This document shows, piece after piece, positions 24,667 through 33,115 of a DNA stretch of 52,303 nucleotides. The first letter of the stretch is position 1. Each line of letters opens with the position of its first letter. Position numbers and translations under genes: made by a program. Source of the DNA: Dehalococcoidales bacterium (GTDB lineage: Bacteria > Chloroflexota > Dehalococcoidia > Dehalococcoidales > UBA3254); the NCBI GenBank assembly GCA_016926695.1, contig JAFGOB010000059.1, forward strand, positions 1 to 52,303, given 5' to 3'. The notes under the pieces were generated by a model, which made no database searches, was not told where the DNA came from, and was given only the letters and a program-made list of their open reading frames with translations.

Positions 24667-25320
24667 CTATCCATGTGCCATCTTGAAATAGGCCCTGCCG
24701 GCAGAGATGCCCTCCTCAGTCAGAAGATTGACCCTGCCCAGGGTCAGGCAGAGATAATAAGCCCTGGAGGTCTTTTCAACCAGCTCGCAGACCAGCAGGG
24801 CTTCTCGCAGGTCTCTGCCCGCTCCGACCATACCGTGGTTCTTCAACAGCACGGCATTCCTGTCTTTCAAGGCGTCTATCACATTACGGGTCAGCTCGTC
24901 GCTTCCGGAGGGCGCATACTCCGCCAGTCCGATCGTTCCGCCGATCATGCAGACCTGGTCTTCCAGGATAGGGGGAATTTCCATGCAGGCTACAGCCAGG
25001 GCGCTGGCATAGACCGAATGGGTATGTATCACCGCCCGGATGTTTTTTCGCATCCTGTAAATTTCAATGTGAAGCAGGCTCTCGGAAGAAGGCGGCAGTT
25101 CCCCTTCAACCGGTTCCGTCTCGAAATCGATCACCGGGATTTCCTCCGGCATCAAAAGATCGTAATAGCGGGAAGTCGGGGTAATGGCCAGCATTTCCCT
25201 ACCGTCTTGCGGGGGAAGGCGCAGGCTCACATTCCCCGATGTCCCCAGGGCCAGCCCCTTTCCCGCCATTTCCCGGGCTGTCTCCAGCACCATTTTCTTT
25301 TCATCCAGCCATTGACTCAA
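24667..25320 (-). CDS. Class II aldolase (FucA/AraD family)
   Basis: A 217-residue zinc-dependent aldolase/epimerase. 'ALGTSGNVSLRLP' (phosphate-binding region, about 30-42), Zn ligands in 'VIHTHSVYASAL' (HxH, about 98-109), and a third His in 'LLKNHGMVGAGRD' are present. It would cleave a ketose 1-phosphate to dihydroxyacetone phosphate and an aldehyde, or epimerise a pentulose phosphate. It starts with TTG at 25320, overlapping the kinase stop (TTGA), with GGGAGAGG upstream. Pairing with an FGGY kinase strongly suggests a kinase-aldolase sugar pathway. Confidence 0.88.
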   Translation of the reverse strand: MSQWLDEKKMVLETAREMAGKGLALGTSGNVSLRLPPQDGREMLAITPTSRYYDLLMPEEIPVIDFETEPVEGELPPSSESLLHIEIYRMRKNIRAVIHTHSVYASALAVACMEIPPILEDQVCMIGGTIGLAEYAPSGSDELTRNVIDALKDRNAVLLKNHGMVGAGRDLREALLVCELVEKTSRAYYLCLTLGRVNLLTEEGISAGRAYFKMAHG

Positions 25321-26843
25321 TTCAATTCCTCTCCCATTTCTTTCAACCTGCGGCCCGCGGCCAGCCAGTGTTGATAATATTCCTCGTATTCAGCCGCCAT
25401 CAGGCGATCAGGCTCAGCGGTCTCCAGCGGAGAACACATCTCTGTCATACATTCTTCCAGACCTGAATATATACCCGATCCCGCGGCTGCCAGCATGGCC
25501 GCGCCCAGCCCGGAGGTCTCGGCTACCTGGGCAAAGCTCACCGGACAGCCGGTAACAGCCGGCAGCAGCTTTTTAAGGCAGGAGCTGCGGACCAGCCCGC
25601 CTCCCATCCTGACCTGGCCTGTCCTTCGCCTTGCAACCGCCTCAAGCTGTTCCAAATTCGTCCTGACGGCATAAGCTATATTCTCCAGTGCAGCGCGGTA
25701 CAGTTGGGCCCTGCCTGTATCGCAGGCGCTGAAGGGCAGGGGGAAGATGAAACCGCCCCAGCGCAGGCCTAGGTTACGCGAGTCCATGGTCTCCGGCCCG
25801 ATAAAGGCCAGTACACCCTCCGCCCCCGCCGGGACTGACAAAGCCAGCCGGTCGATCAGGCCGTATTCTTCACCCGCTGGCAATCCCTCAGGATGGGACA
25901 GGTTCATCCGGACCCATTCCAGGGCATGACCGGACTCTCCGCTGTTGCTCTCCAGTATCCATCTGTCCGGAAAGGGATGGCACCCCGTCCAGGTGCGGCA
26001 GGCGGTATCGAAGACAGGAGCGGCGGTCACCCTTTGAAGCGTTGTACTCCAGCCGGAGACTATCCCTGTCTGTCCCTCTTCTGCCACCCCCATACCGATC
26101 AGCCCGCAGTGGGAATCGGGCGCTCCCTGTACCACCGGGGTACCCTCGGCCAGTCCCGTATCAGCCGCCGCTGCGGCAGTCACCCGTCCGGTACGGCTGC
26201 CGCACTTGACCGGGGAGGGACAGAGCAGGCCGGGCAGACCCAGCAGTTCCATGAGTCCCTGCGATACCTGACGGACGGCAACATCCGCCAGCCCCAGTTC
26301 CACCGCTTCACAGATCTCGCCCGCCCTCGTTCCGCTCAGGCGAAAAAGCAGCCATTCACCGATAGATAACACCGTGGACACCTTTTCAAAAATATCCGGG
26401 CGGTTGTTGCGGAACCATATCAGGCGGGCAGGCGCGAAAAGCAGGGACGGCAGGTGACCGGTTATGCGATAGATATCCGCCGCCAGGCTGGTGTCCAGTG
26501 CCAGCCCCTCCGTGACCGCCCTCAGGTCGATATTGGGTCCCGCGTACAGCTCCCGGCCGCTGCCGTCAAGAAAGACCATACCCTCTCTCTGGCTGGCGGC
26601 GCTGATGCCAGCCAGGTCCGAAGCCTGAAGGCCGGAGGACCTGAGAGCCAGGGAAATCGCCTCACAGGTGGCGTTCCACAGCCCGGCCGGGTCCATTTCC
26701 CTCCCCAATGACGCTTCGCCGGACAGATAACAGCAGGTATATTCCCGGCCTGCGTGAGAGACCATATTACCGTGCAGGTCGAAAACCAGGCAGCGCAGGG
26801 CGCTTGTGCCGGCATCCAGGGACATAACATACTCAGCGGCCAT
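25317..26843 (-). CDS. FGGY-family carbohydrate kinase
   Basis: A 508-residue sugar kinase. The N-terminal phosphate loop is 'MSLDAGTSALRCLVFD', the catalytic-Asp region is 'VVQGAPDSHCGLIGMG' (about 230-245), and the C-terminal adenosine motif is 'VRMGGGLVRSSCLKKLLPAV' with 'ETSGLGAAMLAAAG'. It belongs with xylulokinase/LsrK-like enzymes; substrate not determinable. It overlaps the dehydrogenase upstream by 11 bases and the aldolase downstream by four. An operon of this kinase with a class II aldolase and a SerA-like dehydrogenase is reminiscent of pentose or AI-2 type modules. Confidence 0.9.
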   Translation of the reverse strand: MAAEYVMSLDAGTSALRCLVFDLHGNMVSHAGREYTCCYLSGEASLGREMDPAGLWNATCEAISLALRSSGLQASDLAGISAASQREGMVFLDGSGRELYAGPNIDLRAVTEGLALDTSLAADIYRITGHLPSLLFAPARLIWFRNNRPDIFEKVSTVLSIGEWLLFRLSGTRAGEICEAVELGLADVAVRQVSQGLMELLGLPGLLCPSPVKCGSRTGRVTAAAAADTGLAEGTPVVQGAPDSHCGLIGMGVAEEGQTGIVSGWSTTLQRVTAAPVFDTACRTWTGCHPFPDRWILESNSGESGHALEWVRMNLSHPEGLPAGEEYGLIDRLALSVPAGAEGVLAFIGPETMDSRNLGLRWGGFIFPLPFSACDTGRAQLYRAALENIAYAVRTNLEQLEAVARRRTGQVRMGGGLVRSSCLKKLLPAVTGCPVSFAQVAETSGLGAAMLAAAGSGIYSGLEECMTEMCSPLETAEPDRLMAAEYEEYYQHWLAAGRRLKEMGEELN

Positions 26844-27831
26844 TTCCTCTCCAGGCCTCCGGATTGAGCAGGTTGACCGGCCGCGTTCCCTCCAGGAAGC
26901 GCATTATATCAGCGGTAATCATGCCTGAGTAACGCACAATGGTGTTATCCGTGGCCCCTCCGATATGCGGGGTCAATATCACATTGTCCATCTCCAGCAA
27001 GGGACTGTGCCTGGAAAGGGGATGCGTATCGAAAATATCGAATGCGGCCCCGGCGATCCTGCGGTCTTCCAGGGCACTCAGCAGGGCCTTTTGTTCTATT
27101 GCCTCCCAGGCGGCGGTGTTGATCAGCAGGGCGGAAGGCTTGATCAGGCCTATCCGTTCAGGCCCGATAAGTCCCCGGCTGCTTTCCCCGGCCGTGCAGT
27201 GGAGAGTGATCAGGTCGGACTCCTTCAGCAGCGTATCCAGGTCCACGGGCTGGACACCGGCTTCAGCCATTTCAGCCCGGTCCACGTAAGGGTCGAAGGC
27301 CAGGACCGCCATATCGAAAGCCCGCAGCCTGCGGGCAACCTCCCTGCCTATCGATCCGAAACCGATAATACCCGCCGTCTTTCCGCACAGCTCCACCCCG
27401 CGCAGCGAGATATACGGGCCCACCGGGTCTTCCCAGCAGCCGGAGGATACCGTTTGATGGGCTGTGGGAATTCTGCGGGCCAGCGAAAGGGCCAGACCGA
27501 CGGTCAGCTCGGCTACAGCCGTGCTGTTCCGGCCGGGAGTATTGACAACCAGCACTCCCCGCCTGGTAGCCGTATCCAGGTCAACATTATTCACCGTGCC
27601 GCGGCAGACCCCGATCAGACGCAGCTTTTCCGTCTCTTCCAGCACCTCTTCAAAGATGAAATCGGCTTCCATCACCACGATCTGTACATCCTGAACATTG
27701 ACATATTCCAGGAACTGCTCAGGCTCAAGGAGAGTTTTCGTCTCAGTCCAGTTCCGGTAAATAATCTCCATGCGTGATCTCAGATGTTCCAGGGACTGCT
27801 TATCGAACGGGGCCAGGATTAAGGCTTTCAC
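26833..27831 (-). CDS. D-isomer-specific 2-hydroxyacid dehydrogenase (SerA-like)
   Basis: A 332-residue NAD-dependent dehydrogenase. The Rossmann motif is 'AGIIGFGSIGREVARRLRAF' (about 150-169). The catalytic set is Arg in the 'LINTAAWEAIEQ' segment's usual position (here Trp-Glu replaces the common Arg-Gly), Glu near 'AAFDIFDTHPL', and His in 'LTPHIGG'. GTG at 27831 is preferred, with GGGAG eight bases upstream. It overlaps DUF116 by 32 bases, and the kinase by 11. Substrate could be a sugar acid or phosphoglycerate; no ACT domain is present. Confidence 0.87.
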   Translation of the reverse strand: MKALILAPFDKQSLEHLRSRMEIIYRNWTETKTLLEPEQFLEYVNVQDVQIVVMEADFIFEEVLEETEKLRLIGVCRGTVNNVDLDTATRRGVLVVNTPGRNSTAVAELTVGLALSLARRIPTAHQTVSSGCWEDPVGPYISLRGVELCGKTAGIIGFGSIGREVARRLRAFDMAVLAFDPYVDRAEMAEAGVQPVDLDTLLKESDLITLHCTAGESSRGLIGPERIGLIKPSALLINTAAWEAIEQKALLSALEDRRIAGAAFDIFDTHPLSRHSPLLEMDNVILTPHIGGATDNTIVRYSGMITADIMRFLEGTRPVNLLNPEAWRGNGR

Positions 27832-28309
27832 GCCGCACACTCCCTATCAATTCCCGGTCGGGCTGCATACCCCCAATCTCCCGGCATCCCGTCCTGATTA
27901 TTTCCACTGATTGTTCAATGTCAACTTCGGTATCCAGACAGCCGTTTTTAAGCAAAGGAATGACTACTATCAGCGGACTGATACTATCCCGGGCCAGCGA
28001 CTTTACCCCCTCCACTCCTTCTTCAAGCTCCTTTTCACAAGCCACGGCTACAATCGCCCGGGGACGCTTCTCTTTTACATACTGAACAGCCATACGGCCG
28101 CCCGGGGCCACGCACACACCCAGGTATCCGGATTCCAGCGCAGCCGTCCTCAGGAGATTAACAGGGCACTCCGGATTGCAGGCCTGACACTGAAGCCCCT
28201 CCCGGTCATACCTGGCCGTACAGGTCTGGCTGCGCCGCAGGCAGTGGGGCAGCAGCAATATACGCTGACAGGGTTCTACCCTGTAAAGTTGTTTCAGATT
28301 ATCTTCCAT
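27800..28309 (-). CDS. DUF116 cysteine-rich protein
   Basis: A 169-residue DUF116 protein. Many Cys residues in the first 60 positions (PC, 'LPHCLR', 'CTARYDREGLQCQACNPECP') suggest an iron-sulfur cluster. The rest is alternating strand/helix including 'AIVAVACEKELEEGV' and 'VVIPLLKNGCLDTEVD'. The family has no established function that I know; members often sit with lipoate, cofactor or lipid genes. It overlaps shc by 11 bases upstream and the dehydrogenase downstream by 32, so it is the physical bridge between the hopanoid genes and the sugar module. GGAGG precedes its ATG. Confidence 0.83.
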   Translation of the reverse strand: MEDNLKQLYRVEPCQRILLLPHCLRRSQTCTARYDREGLQCQACNPECPVNLLRTAALESGYLGVCVAPGGRMAVQYVKEKRPRAIVAVACEKELEEGVEGVKSLARDSISPLIVVIPLLKNGCLDTEVDIEQSVEIIRTGCREIGGMQPDRELIGSVRRESLNPGPVR

Positions 28310-30254
28310 TTTCTTCCTCCAGAATAGACAGGTATTGTCCCAGTGCCAGAAGCGGGAAATAGATGCGGTAGAGATCGTATCTCAGGTAAAAAGCCCGCGG
28401 AAAACCGGTACCGGTATAATATTCCTCTTGCCATATGCCGTCTTCTTCCTGCCGCCGCAGCAGGTAGAGGATGCCCTTCTCAGCCGCAGGAGATGAAGCC
28501 TGTCCTGATGCTATCAGTCCCATCAGCGCCCAGGCTGTCTGGGAAGCCGTGGAAGGGCCCTGGCCTCTGAGAGCGGGATCGTGATAGGTCCGGCAGGTCT
28601 CACCCCAGCCCCCATCGGTATTCTGCTTCGACTGAATCCAGCCGGCAGCACGCGTTATGTAATCCCGGCTCATATCTTCACCCGCCGCCTTCAGGCTGAC
28701 CAGCACCAGGCCGGTGCCGTAGAGGTAGTTGACCCCCCAGCGCCCGTACCAGGCCCCGTCCTTCTGCTGCGTCCTTTTCAGATACTCAATTGCCCGTCTG
28801 AGCGCAGCGGAATGGGAGTCTATACGGCTTGCCAGTTCCACGGCATGGGCGGTGACATCGGCCGAGGTCGGATCAAGCGGCGTCATAAAATCGGCATAAG
28901 GGACGTTTGCCAGCACCTGTTTGTCGTTGTCCCGGTCGAAGGCCGCCCAGCCCCCGTCGCGGCTCTGCATCCCGCAGACCCAGCGATATCCCCTGCCGGC
29001 GGCAGCCCGGCAGGCGGAATCTTCACTTCCGTTGAACTTCAGACTGAGTAAAGCCCTGGGCGCAACAGCGCTATCGTCGATATCCGGATAAAAATCGTTA
29101 TCGAACTCGAAAGACCAGCAGCCGGACCCGGCGCTGGGGTTTTTAACAGCCCAGTCACCCCGTCGGCGGACCTCCTTTTCCATCAGCCAGCGCCCTGCCT
29201 GAAGCAGTGAGGGATGGTCCTCAGGCAGTCCGGATTCCAGCAGGGCCAGCAGGGACCAGGCGGTATCCCAGACCGGGGAGGTGGCCGGCTGCATCCTCAG
29301 GTATTTTTCCTCTTCCACCAGGAACGGGGCCAGTCCTTCCAGGCCTTTGCGGATCACCGGCGATTCCATCCCGTAGCCCAGCGATTTTAAGACCATCATG
29401 GAGTAAATCCAGGGCAGCATGATCCCCCCCCAGCTTCCGTCACGCTCCTGGTGTTCAACGACCCATTTTTCCACCCTGCGCAGCGCCGGGCGGCGGAGAG
29501 GCCTGACCGGCAGTTTTTCAATGAGCTTTAAGACCCTGTCGGCTGCCAGGAAAAAGCTCTTCCAGCCGAAGAGACTATCGCTGACAGCGGGAACAAAATG
29601 CCGTTTGGCTTTCTCTTCCAGATAAAGCTCCTCAACCCCGGCGCCCTCCGGAACGCGGCAGACCGGGCGCGTGTTCAGTACCAGCACCAGGGCCATGATG
29701 GTTTCCCTCGACCAGCTCGCGAACTCGTAAATATTCAGGTAAAACCAGGAGGGTAAATAGATGATCTCGGGGGGAATCGAAGGAGTACCCCGGTAGTCGA
29801 ACTGGCCGAAAAGAGACAGCCAGATGCGGACGATGGTATTGGTCTTCATCAGGCCGCCGCGGGAAAGTATAAAATCACGGGCTTTCTGCATTTCTGGATT
29901 CGAGGCCGGGATACCCGCCAGTTTGAGGGCGAAATAGACCTGTACGCTGACATTCAGATCGCCCGGTCCTCCCGGGTAGGTGCTCCACGAACCATCCGCA
30001 TTCTGCCTGCTTTTCACGTAGCAGACCACTTTACGCTGTTTTTCCGGGTCCACCCGCCCGGTCATGAAATACATCAGGGGGATATACCCGGCCGAGACAC
30101 TGGCATCGGCCTCCAGCTCCCCCACCCAGAAGCCCTTTTTATCCTGTATGCGGAGGAGATATTCCCTTGTCCTGCGGATACACTCCTTCAGTCTGTCGAC
30201 ATCGGGTTTATTCCCGGATACGGACGTTTGAACCCTCTCATCACTGGTAATCAT
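28299..30254 (-). CDS. shc: Squalene-hopene cyclase
   Basis: A 651-residue class II terpene cyclase, normal length. The catalytic motif is 'FYPDIDDSAVAPRAL' (DxDD), preceded by 'CWSFEFDND'. Many QW repeats are visible: 'QNADGSWSTYPGG', 'QERDGSWGGIMLPW', 'QSRDGGWAAFDRDND', 'QQKDGAWYGRWGVNYLYGT' and 'QNTDGGWGET'. The N-terminal 'RTREYLLRIQDKKGFWVGEL' matches SHCs. It cyclises squalene to hopene at the membrane. Squalene-forming genes (hpnC/D/E or sqs) are not in this window. It is 124 bases after hpnA; AGAGGGAAAG precedes the ATG. Confidence 0.95.
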   Translation of the reverse strand: MITSDERVQTSVSGNKPDVDRLKECIRRTREYLLRIQDKKGFWVGELEADASVSAGYIPLMYFMTGRVDPEKQRKVVCYVKSRQNADGSWSTYPGGPGDLNVSVQVYFALKLAGIPASNPEMQKARDFILSRGGLMKTNTIVRIWLSLFGQFDYRGTPSIPPEIIYLPSWFYLNIYEFASWSRETIMALVLVLNTRPVCRVPEGAGVEELYLEEKAKRHFVPAVSDSLFGWKSFFLAADRVLKLIEKLPVRPLRRPALRRVEKWVVEHQERDGSWGGIMLPWIYSMMVLKSLGYGMESPVIRKGLEGLAPFLVEEEKYLRMQPATSPVWDTAWSLLALLESGLPEDHPSLLQAGRWLMEKEVRRRGDWAVKNPSAGSGCWSFEFDNDFYPDIDDSAVAPRALLSLKFNGSEDSACRAAAGRGYRWVCGMQSRDGGWAAFDRDNDKQVLANVPYADFMTPLDPTSADVTAHAVELASRIDSHSAALRRAIEYLKRTQQKDGAWYGRWGVNYLYGTGLVLVSLKAAGEDMSRDYITRAAGWIQSKQNTDGGWGETCRTYHDPALRGQGPSTASQTAWALMGLIASGQASSPAAEKGILYLLRRQEEDGIWQEEYYTGTGFPRAFYLRYDLYRIYFPLLALGQYLSILEEENGR

Positions 30255-30378
30255 CTGCTTTCCCTCTCTCTCCGGCTGCTATCAACCTGAAACCGCGCCG
30301 GTCAGCACTGGCAGGCGGCACGGGCTGAGCCAGCCGCTGTCAATATCCACACGAAGGTGCTGATATACGAGAACGATA

Positions 30379-31368
30379 TTAACCTGCATAGCCGTTTTCC
30401 CTGAACCACTTAACAGCTTTCCTGAAAGATTCCTCCACGGGTGTTTGAGGCAGGCCCAGCTCTTTGACAGCCCTGGAGCAATCGAAATGACGGAAATGGC
30501 TTGAGGCCTTGACAGCCGCCAGCGGGATGCGGGGATAGCGGCGCAGTATTTTGCCTTCAATCAGCTCATCGGCATATCCGGCCATCAGGGCCGTCCAAAG
30601 GGGAAGTGTAAGACGGGAAGCCCTGATCCCGCTTATTTTCTCCAGCAATGCCATTATCTCCCGCAAAGTCATGTTGCGGTTGCCCAGCAAATACCGCTGT
30701 CCGCTGCGGCCCTTTTCAAGAGCCAGGATATGGCCCCTGGCTACATCCTCCACATCGATTACGTTCAGTCCCGTATTGACGCAGGCGAACATTTTGTGGT
30801 TCAGATAATCGGTGATAATCTTGCCTGTGGGAGTGGGTTTGACGTCATAGGCCCCGACGGGCGTGGTGGGATTAACGATTACCACGTCCAGCCCTTCGCG
30901 GCTGGCCTTGAACGCCACTTGCTCTGCCAGGAACTTGGACTTCTTGTAGTCGCCGGGAATCCTGCGCAGGTCGCCCTGCCCGTCCTCGTTGCCCTGCCCT
31001 TCGCCGTTCTCAAGTCCTATCACCGATTCACTGCTGGTATATACCACCCTTTTAATCCCCGCCGTCCCGGCGGCGGATAATACAGCGGCAGTCCCCTCCA
31101 CGTTGGTCCTGTAAATCATCTGCGGCGTAGCCGACCAGAAGGTATAAAGTGCGGCGGCATGGAAAACCGCTTCGCACCCTGCCATCGCCCTCTCCAGCGA
31201 GGAACTGTCCAGCAGATCACCCTCAATTATCTCAATGTCCAGATCGTTCAGACAGCGGGTATTGCTGCCCCGTCTCACCAGCGCCCGGACACTGTACCCC
31301 CGCCCGACCAGTTCGCGGGCCAGGTTGCCGCCGATAAAGCCGCTTGCTCCTGTAACCAGCACTTTCAT
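30379..31368 (-). CDS. hpnA: Hopanoid-associated NAD-dependent sugar epimerase HpnA
   Basis: A 329-residue extended SDR. The Rossmann motif is 'VLVTGASGFIGGNLAREL', with 'CEAVFHAAALYTFW', 'VVYTSSESVIG', and 'YKKSKFLAEQ' (YxxxK). 'FHAAALY.FW' and its place between hpnG and shc indicate HpnA, whose exact reaction remains unproven in the literature I know. ATG at 31368 follows GTAGGAAA, five bases past the hpnG stop; the longer frame to 31485 would overlap hpnG with a dissimilar leader. Confidence 0.88.
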   Translation of the reverse strand: MKVLVTGASGFIGGNLARELVGRGYSVRALVRRGSNTRCLNDLDIEIIEGDLLDSSSLERAMAGCEAVFHAAALYTFWSATPQMIYRTNVEGTAAVLSAAGTAGIKRVVYTSSESVIGLENGEGQGNEDGQGDLRRIPGDYKKSKFLAEQVAFKASREGLDVVIVNPTTPVGAYDVKPTPTGKIITDYLNHKMFACVNTGLNVIDVEDVARGHILALEKGRSGQRYLLGNRNMTLREIMALLEKISGIRASRLTLPLWTALMAGYADELIEGKILRRYPRIPLAAVKASSHFRHFDCSRAVKELGLPQTPVEESFRKAVKWFRENGYAG

Positions 31369-31373
31369 TTTTC

Positions 31374-32114
31374 CTACAAGTGCCTCAGCATATTCTTTAA
31401 AAAAACGGACAGGCCGGCTGCCGCCAGCCGGTATTTCCGGTAAACCCCGAACATTTCCTGCACCTGTCCGCGCATAAACAGACATTTTAAGACCTCGGAA
31501 ATATCGATCCTGCCTCCGGCGGTTATTTCCTCCAGGAACGACAGGTCGTCCCCCACGGAATCAAAGATGCTCCTCGCTGATAGAAAGGGGAGGCCCTTTT
31601 CTAGAGCCTTCCGCCCTATCCAGTAGCTTTCCATATCCACCACATCTGCGGAAAACCCAAGCCCCACTCGCTGCTTGTCGGCGGGCGTGGAGCAGACCTC
31701 CTCGACGGTCACACCCCGCCCCTTCATAACAAGCAGACCCCGGACGTCAGCCAGTTCAACGGCCTGTCTTACCATTCCCGCACTACACTCCAGGCGGGGG
31801 AAATCTGCACGGCCTTCCCGCTCGCCGCATCTGACATCCGTGTACACAATAATGTCTCCCGCCCTGGACCTCTCGTTCAGGGCTCCTCCGAATCCGGTCG
31901 AGACCACCCGGCTGACGGGATAGCTTCCCAGTACACGGTCAGCGGCCCTTTCGGCCTTCTCCCTGCCCATGCCTGTCACCACCAGCAGGACGGTTTTTTC
32001 GCCGCATATGCCTTCATGTATTCTGCACTCTCCGTATTGCGTAGTATGATATATCCCCGCATGTTTTTTCAGGTCTTTGATTTCCGCTTCCAGTGCACTG
32101 AAGACTGCCAGCAT
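31374..32114 (-). CDS. hpnG: Adenosylhopane nucleosidase-type phosphorylase HpnG
   Basis: About 246 residues of the nucleoside phosphorylase (PNP/MTAN) fold. 'MLAVFSALEAEIKDL' is the typical start, 'TGMGREKAERAADRVL' the phosphate/nucleoside segment, 'VVSTGFGGALNERSRAGDII' the ribose segment, and 'SADVVDMESYWIGRKALEKG' (DMES) the catalytic/ribose-binding part. Known HpnG releases adenine from adenosylhopane. ATG at 32114 lies two bases after the hpnH stop. A GTG at 32147 inside hpnH is an alternative that would add eleven residues. Confidence 0.85.
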   Translation of the reverse strand: MLAVFSALEAEIKDLKKHAGIYHTTQYGECRIHEGICGEKTVLLVVTGMGREKAERAADRVLGSYPVSRVVSTGFGGALNERSRAGDIIVYTDVRCGEREGRADFPRLECSAGMVRQAVELADVRGLLVMKGRGVTVEEVCSTPADKQRVGLGFSADVVDMESYWIGRKALEKGLPFLSARSIFDSVGDDLSFLEEITAGGRIDISEVLKCLFMRGQVQEMFGVYRKYRLAAAGLSVFLKNMLRHL

Positions 32115-32116
32115 GG

Positions 32117-33115
32117 TTATAAATAGATCCCCCTGAGTGTTTTCCACAGATTGGACGGACTGCGTTTTATAGCGGAAAGGGCGCTGGCTTCGAAACCGCA
32201 GTGTACCATGCAGTTGGCGCAGCGCGGATTATTCTCCGCACCGTACCTGGACCAGTCGGTATCTTCCATCAGCTCCCGGAACGAGCTGCAATGACCGTCC
32301 GTCAGCAGGTAGCAGGGCCTTTTCCATCCCCGGGGATTGCGGGTCGGGGTACTCCAGGGTTTACAGTCCAGGTCCAGTTTACCGGCCAGGAAATCAAGAT
32401 AGAGGGGAGTGTTATAAAATGGAATACTCCGCCGCAGCCTGTACAAAGGATAAAAAATCCGCTGCATCTCCTGCCTGGAGAGGAACGAGTCCGTACCCAC
32501 GGCCTCATAGCTGAAAGCCGGCGCCACCATGATGCCGTTGACCGGGATTCCCGCCAGCAAATTGAACAGGTACCGGATTTCTTCTATATCCGTCTGCTTG
32601 TACAGCGTGGTATTGATCAGGACCTGGAAGCCCGATCTGCGGGCGCTTCTGATAGCCGAAACAGCACTGTCGAAGACCCCTTCTCTTCCGGCCATCCTGT
32701 CATGACTCCCGGCCATCCCGTCCAGGTGCAGCACGAAGTATAAATGCGGGTCCGGTCTGAAGCGTTCCAGAGATTTCTCCAGCAGCAGGCCGTTGGTACA
32801 CACATTAACAAAGCGCTTCTTCCGGATGATGCCGCTGACGATTTCATCGATGCGGGGATGCAGCAGCGGCTCCCCGCCGGTGATGCTGACCACCGGAGCC
32901 CCCGCTTCGTCAACAGCGGCCAGACATTCCTCCAGGCTCATTGTCCTGTCCAGTATGTCACTGTATTCCCGTATACGTCCGCAGCCGGCACACTGTAGAT
33001 TACAGCGAAAAAGGGGTTCCAGCATCAGGACCATCGGATACCGGTTTGCACCCTGCATGGTTTTTTTCAGCAGGTATCCGGCCAGCGCAGCGGTCAGTTG
33101 TCTCGAAAACCTCAT
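32117..33115 (-). CDS. hpnH: Radical SAM adenosylhopane synthase HpnH
   Basis: A 332-residue radical SAM enzyme. The cluster motif 'LFRCNLQCAGCGR' (C-x3-C-x2-C, about 36-48), 'SITGGEPLLHP' and 'VCTNGLLL' are clear. A C-terminal Cys group 'PRCANCMVHCGFEASAL' fits the family. HpnH adds the 5'-deoxyadenosyl radical to diploptene, giving adenosylhopane, the first C35 hopanoid step. The N-terminal 'KKTMQGANRYPMVLMLEPLF' matches known HpnH starts, so ATG 33115 is correct even though it lies 116 bases inside fni. GCAGGTAG provides its ribosome site. Confidence 0.92.
   Translation of the reverse strand: MRFSRQLTAALAGYLLKKTMQGANRYPMVLMLEPLFRCNLQCAGCGRIREYSDILDRTMSLEECLAAVDEAGAPVVSITGGEPLLHPRIDEIVSGIIRKKRFVNVCTNGLLLEKSLERFRPDPHLYFVLHLDGMAGSHDRMAGREGVFDSAVSAIRSARRSGFQVLINTTLYKQTDIEEIRYLFNLLAGIPVNGIMVAPAFSYEAVGTDSFLSRQEMQRIFYPLYRLRRSIPFYNTPLYLDFLAGKLDLDCKPWSTPTRNPRGWKRPCYLLTDGHCSSFRELMEDTDWSRYGAENNPRCANCMVHCGFEASALSAIKRSPSNLWKTLRGIYL

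Noticed and set aside
26965..27777. A 270-codon plus-strand open frame antisense to the 2-hydroxyacid dehydrogenase
   Set aside because: Shadow of a clear gene; composition is unlike real proteins here and there is no motif.
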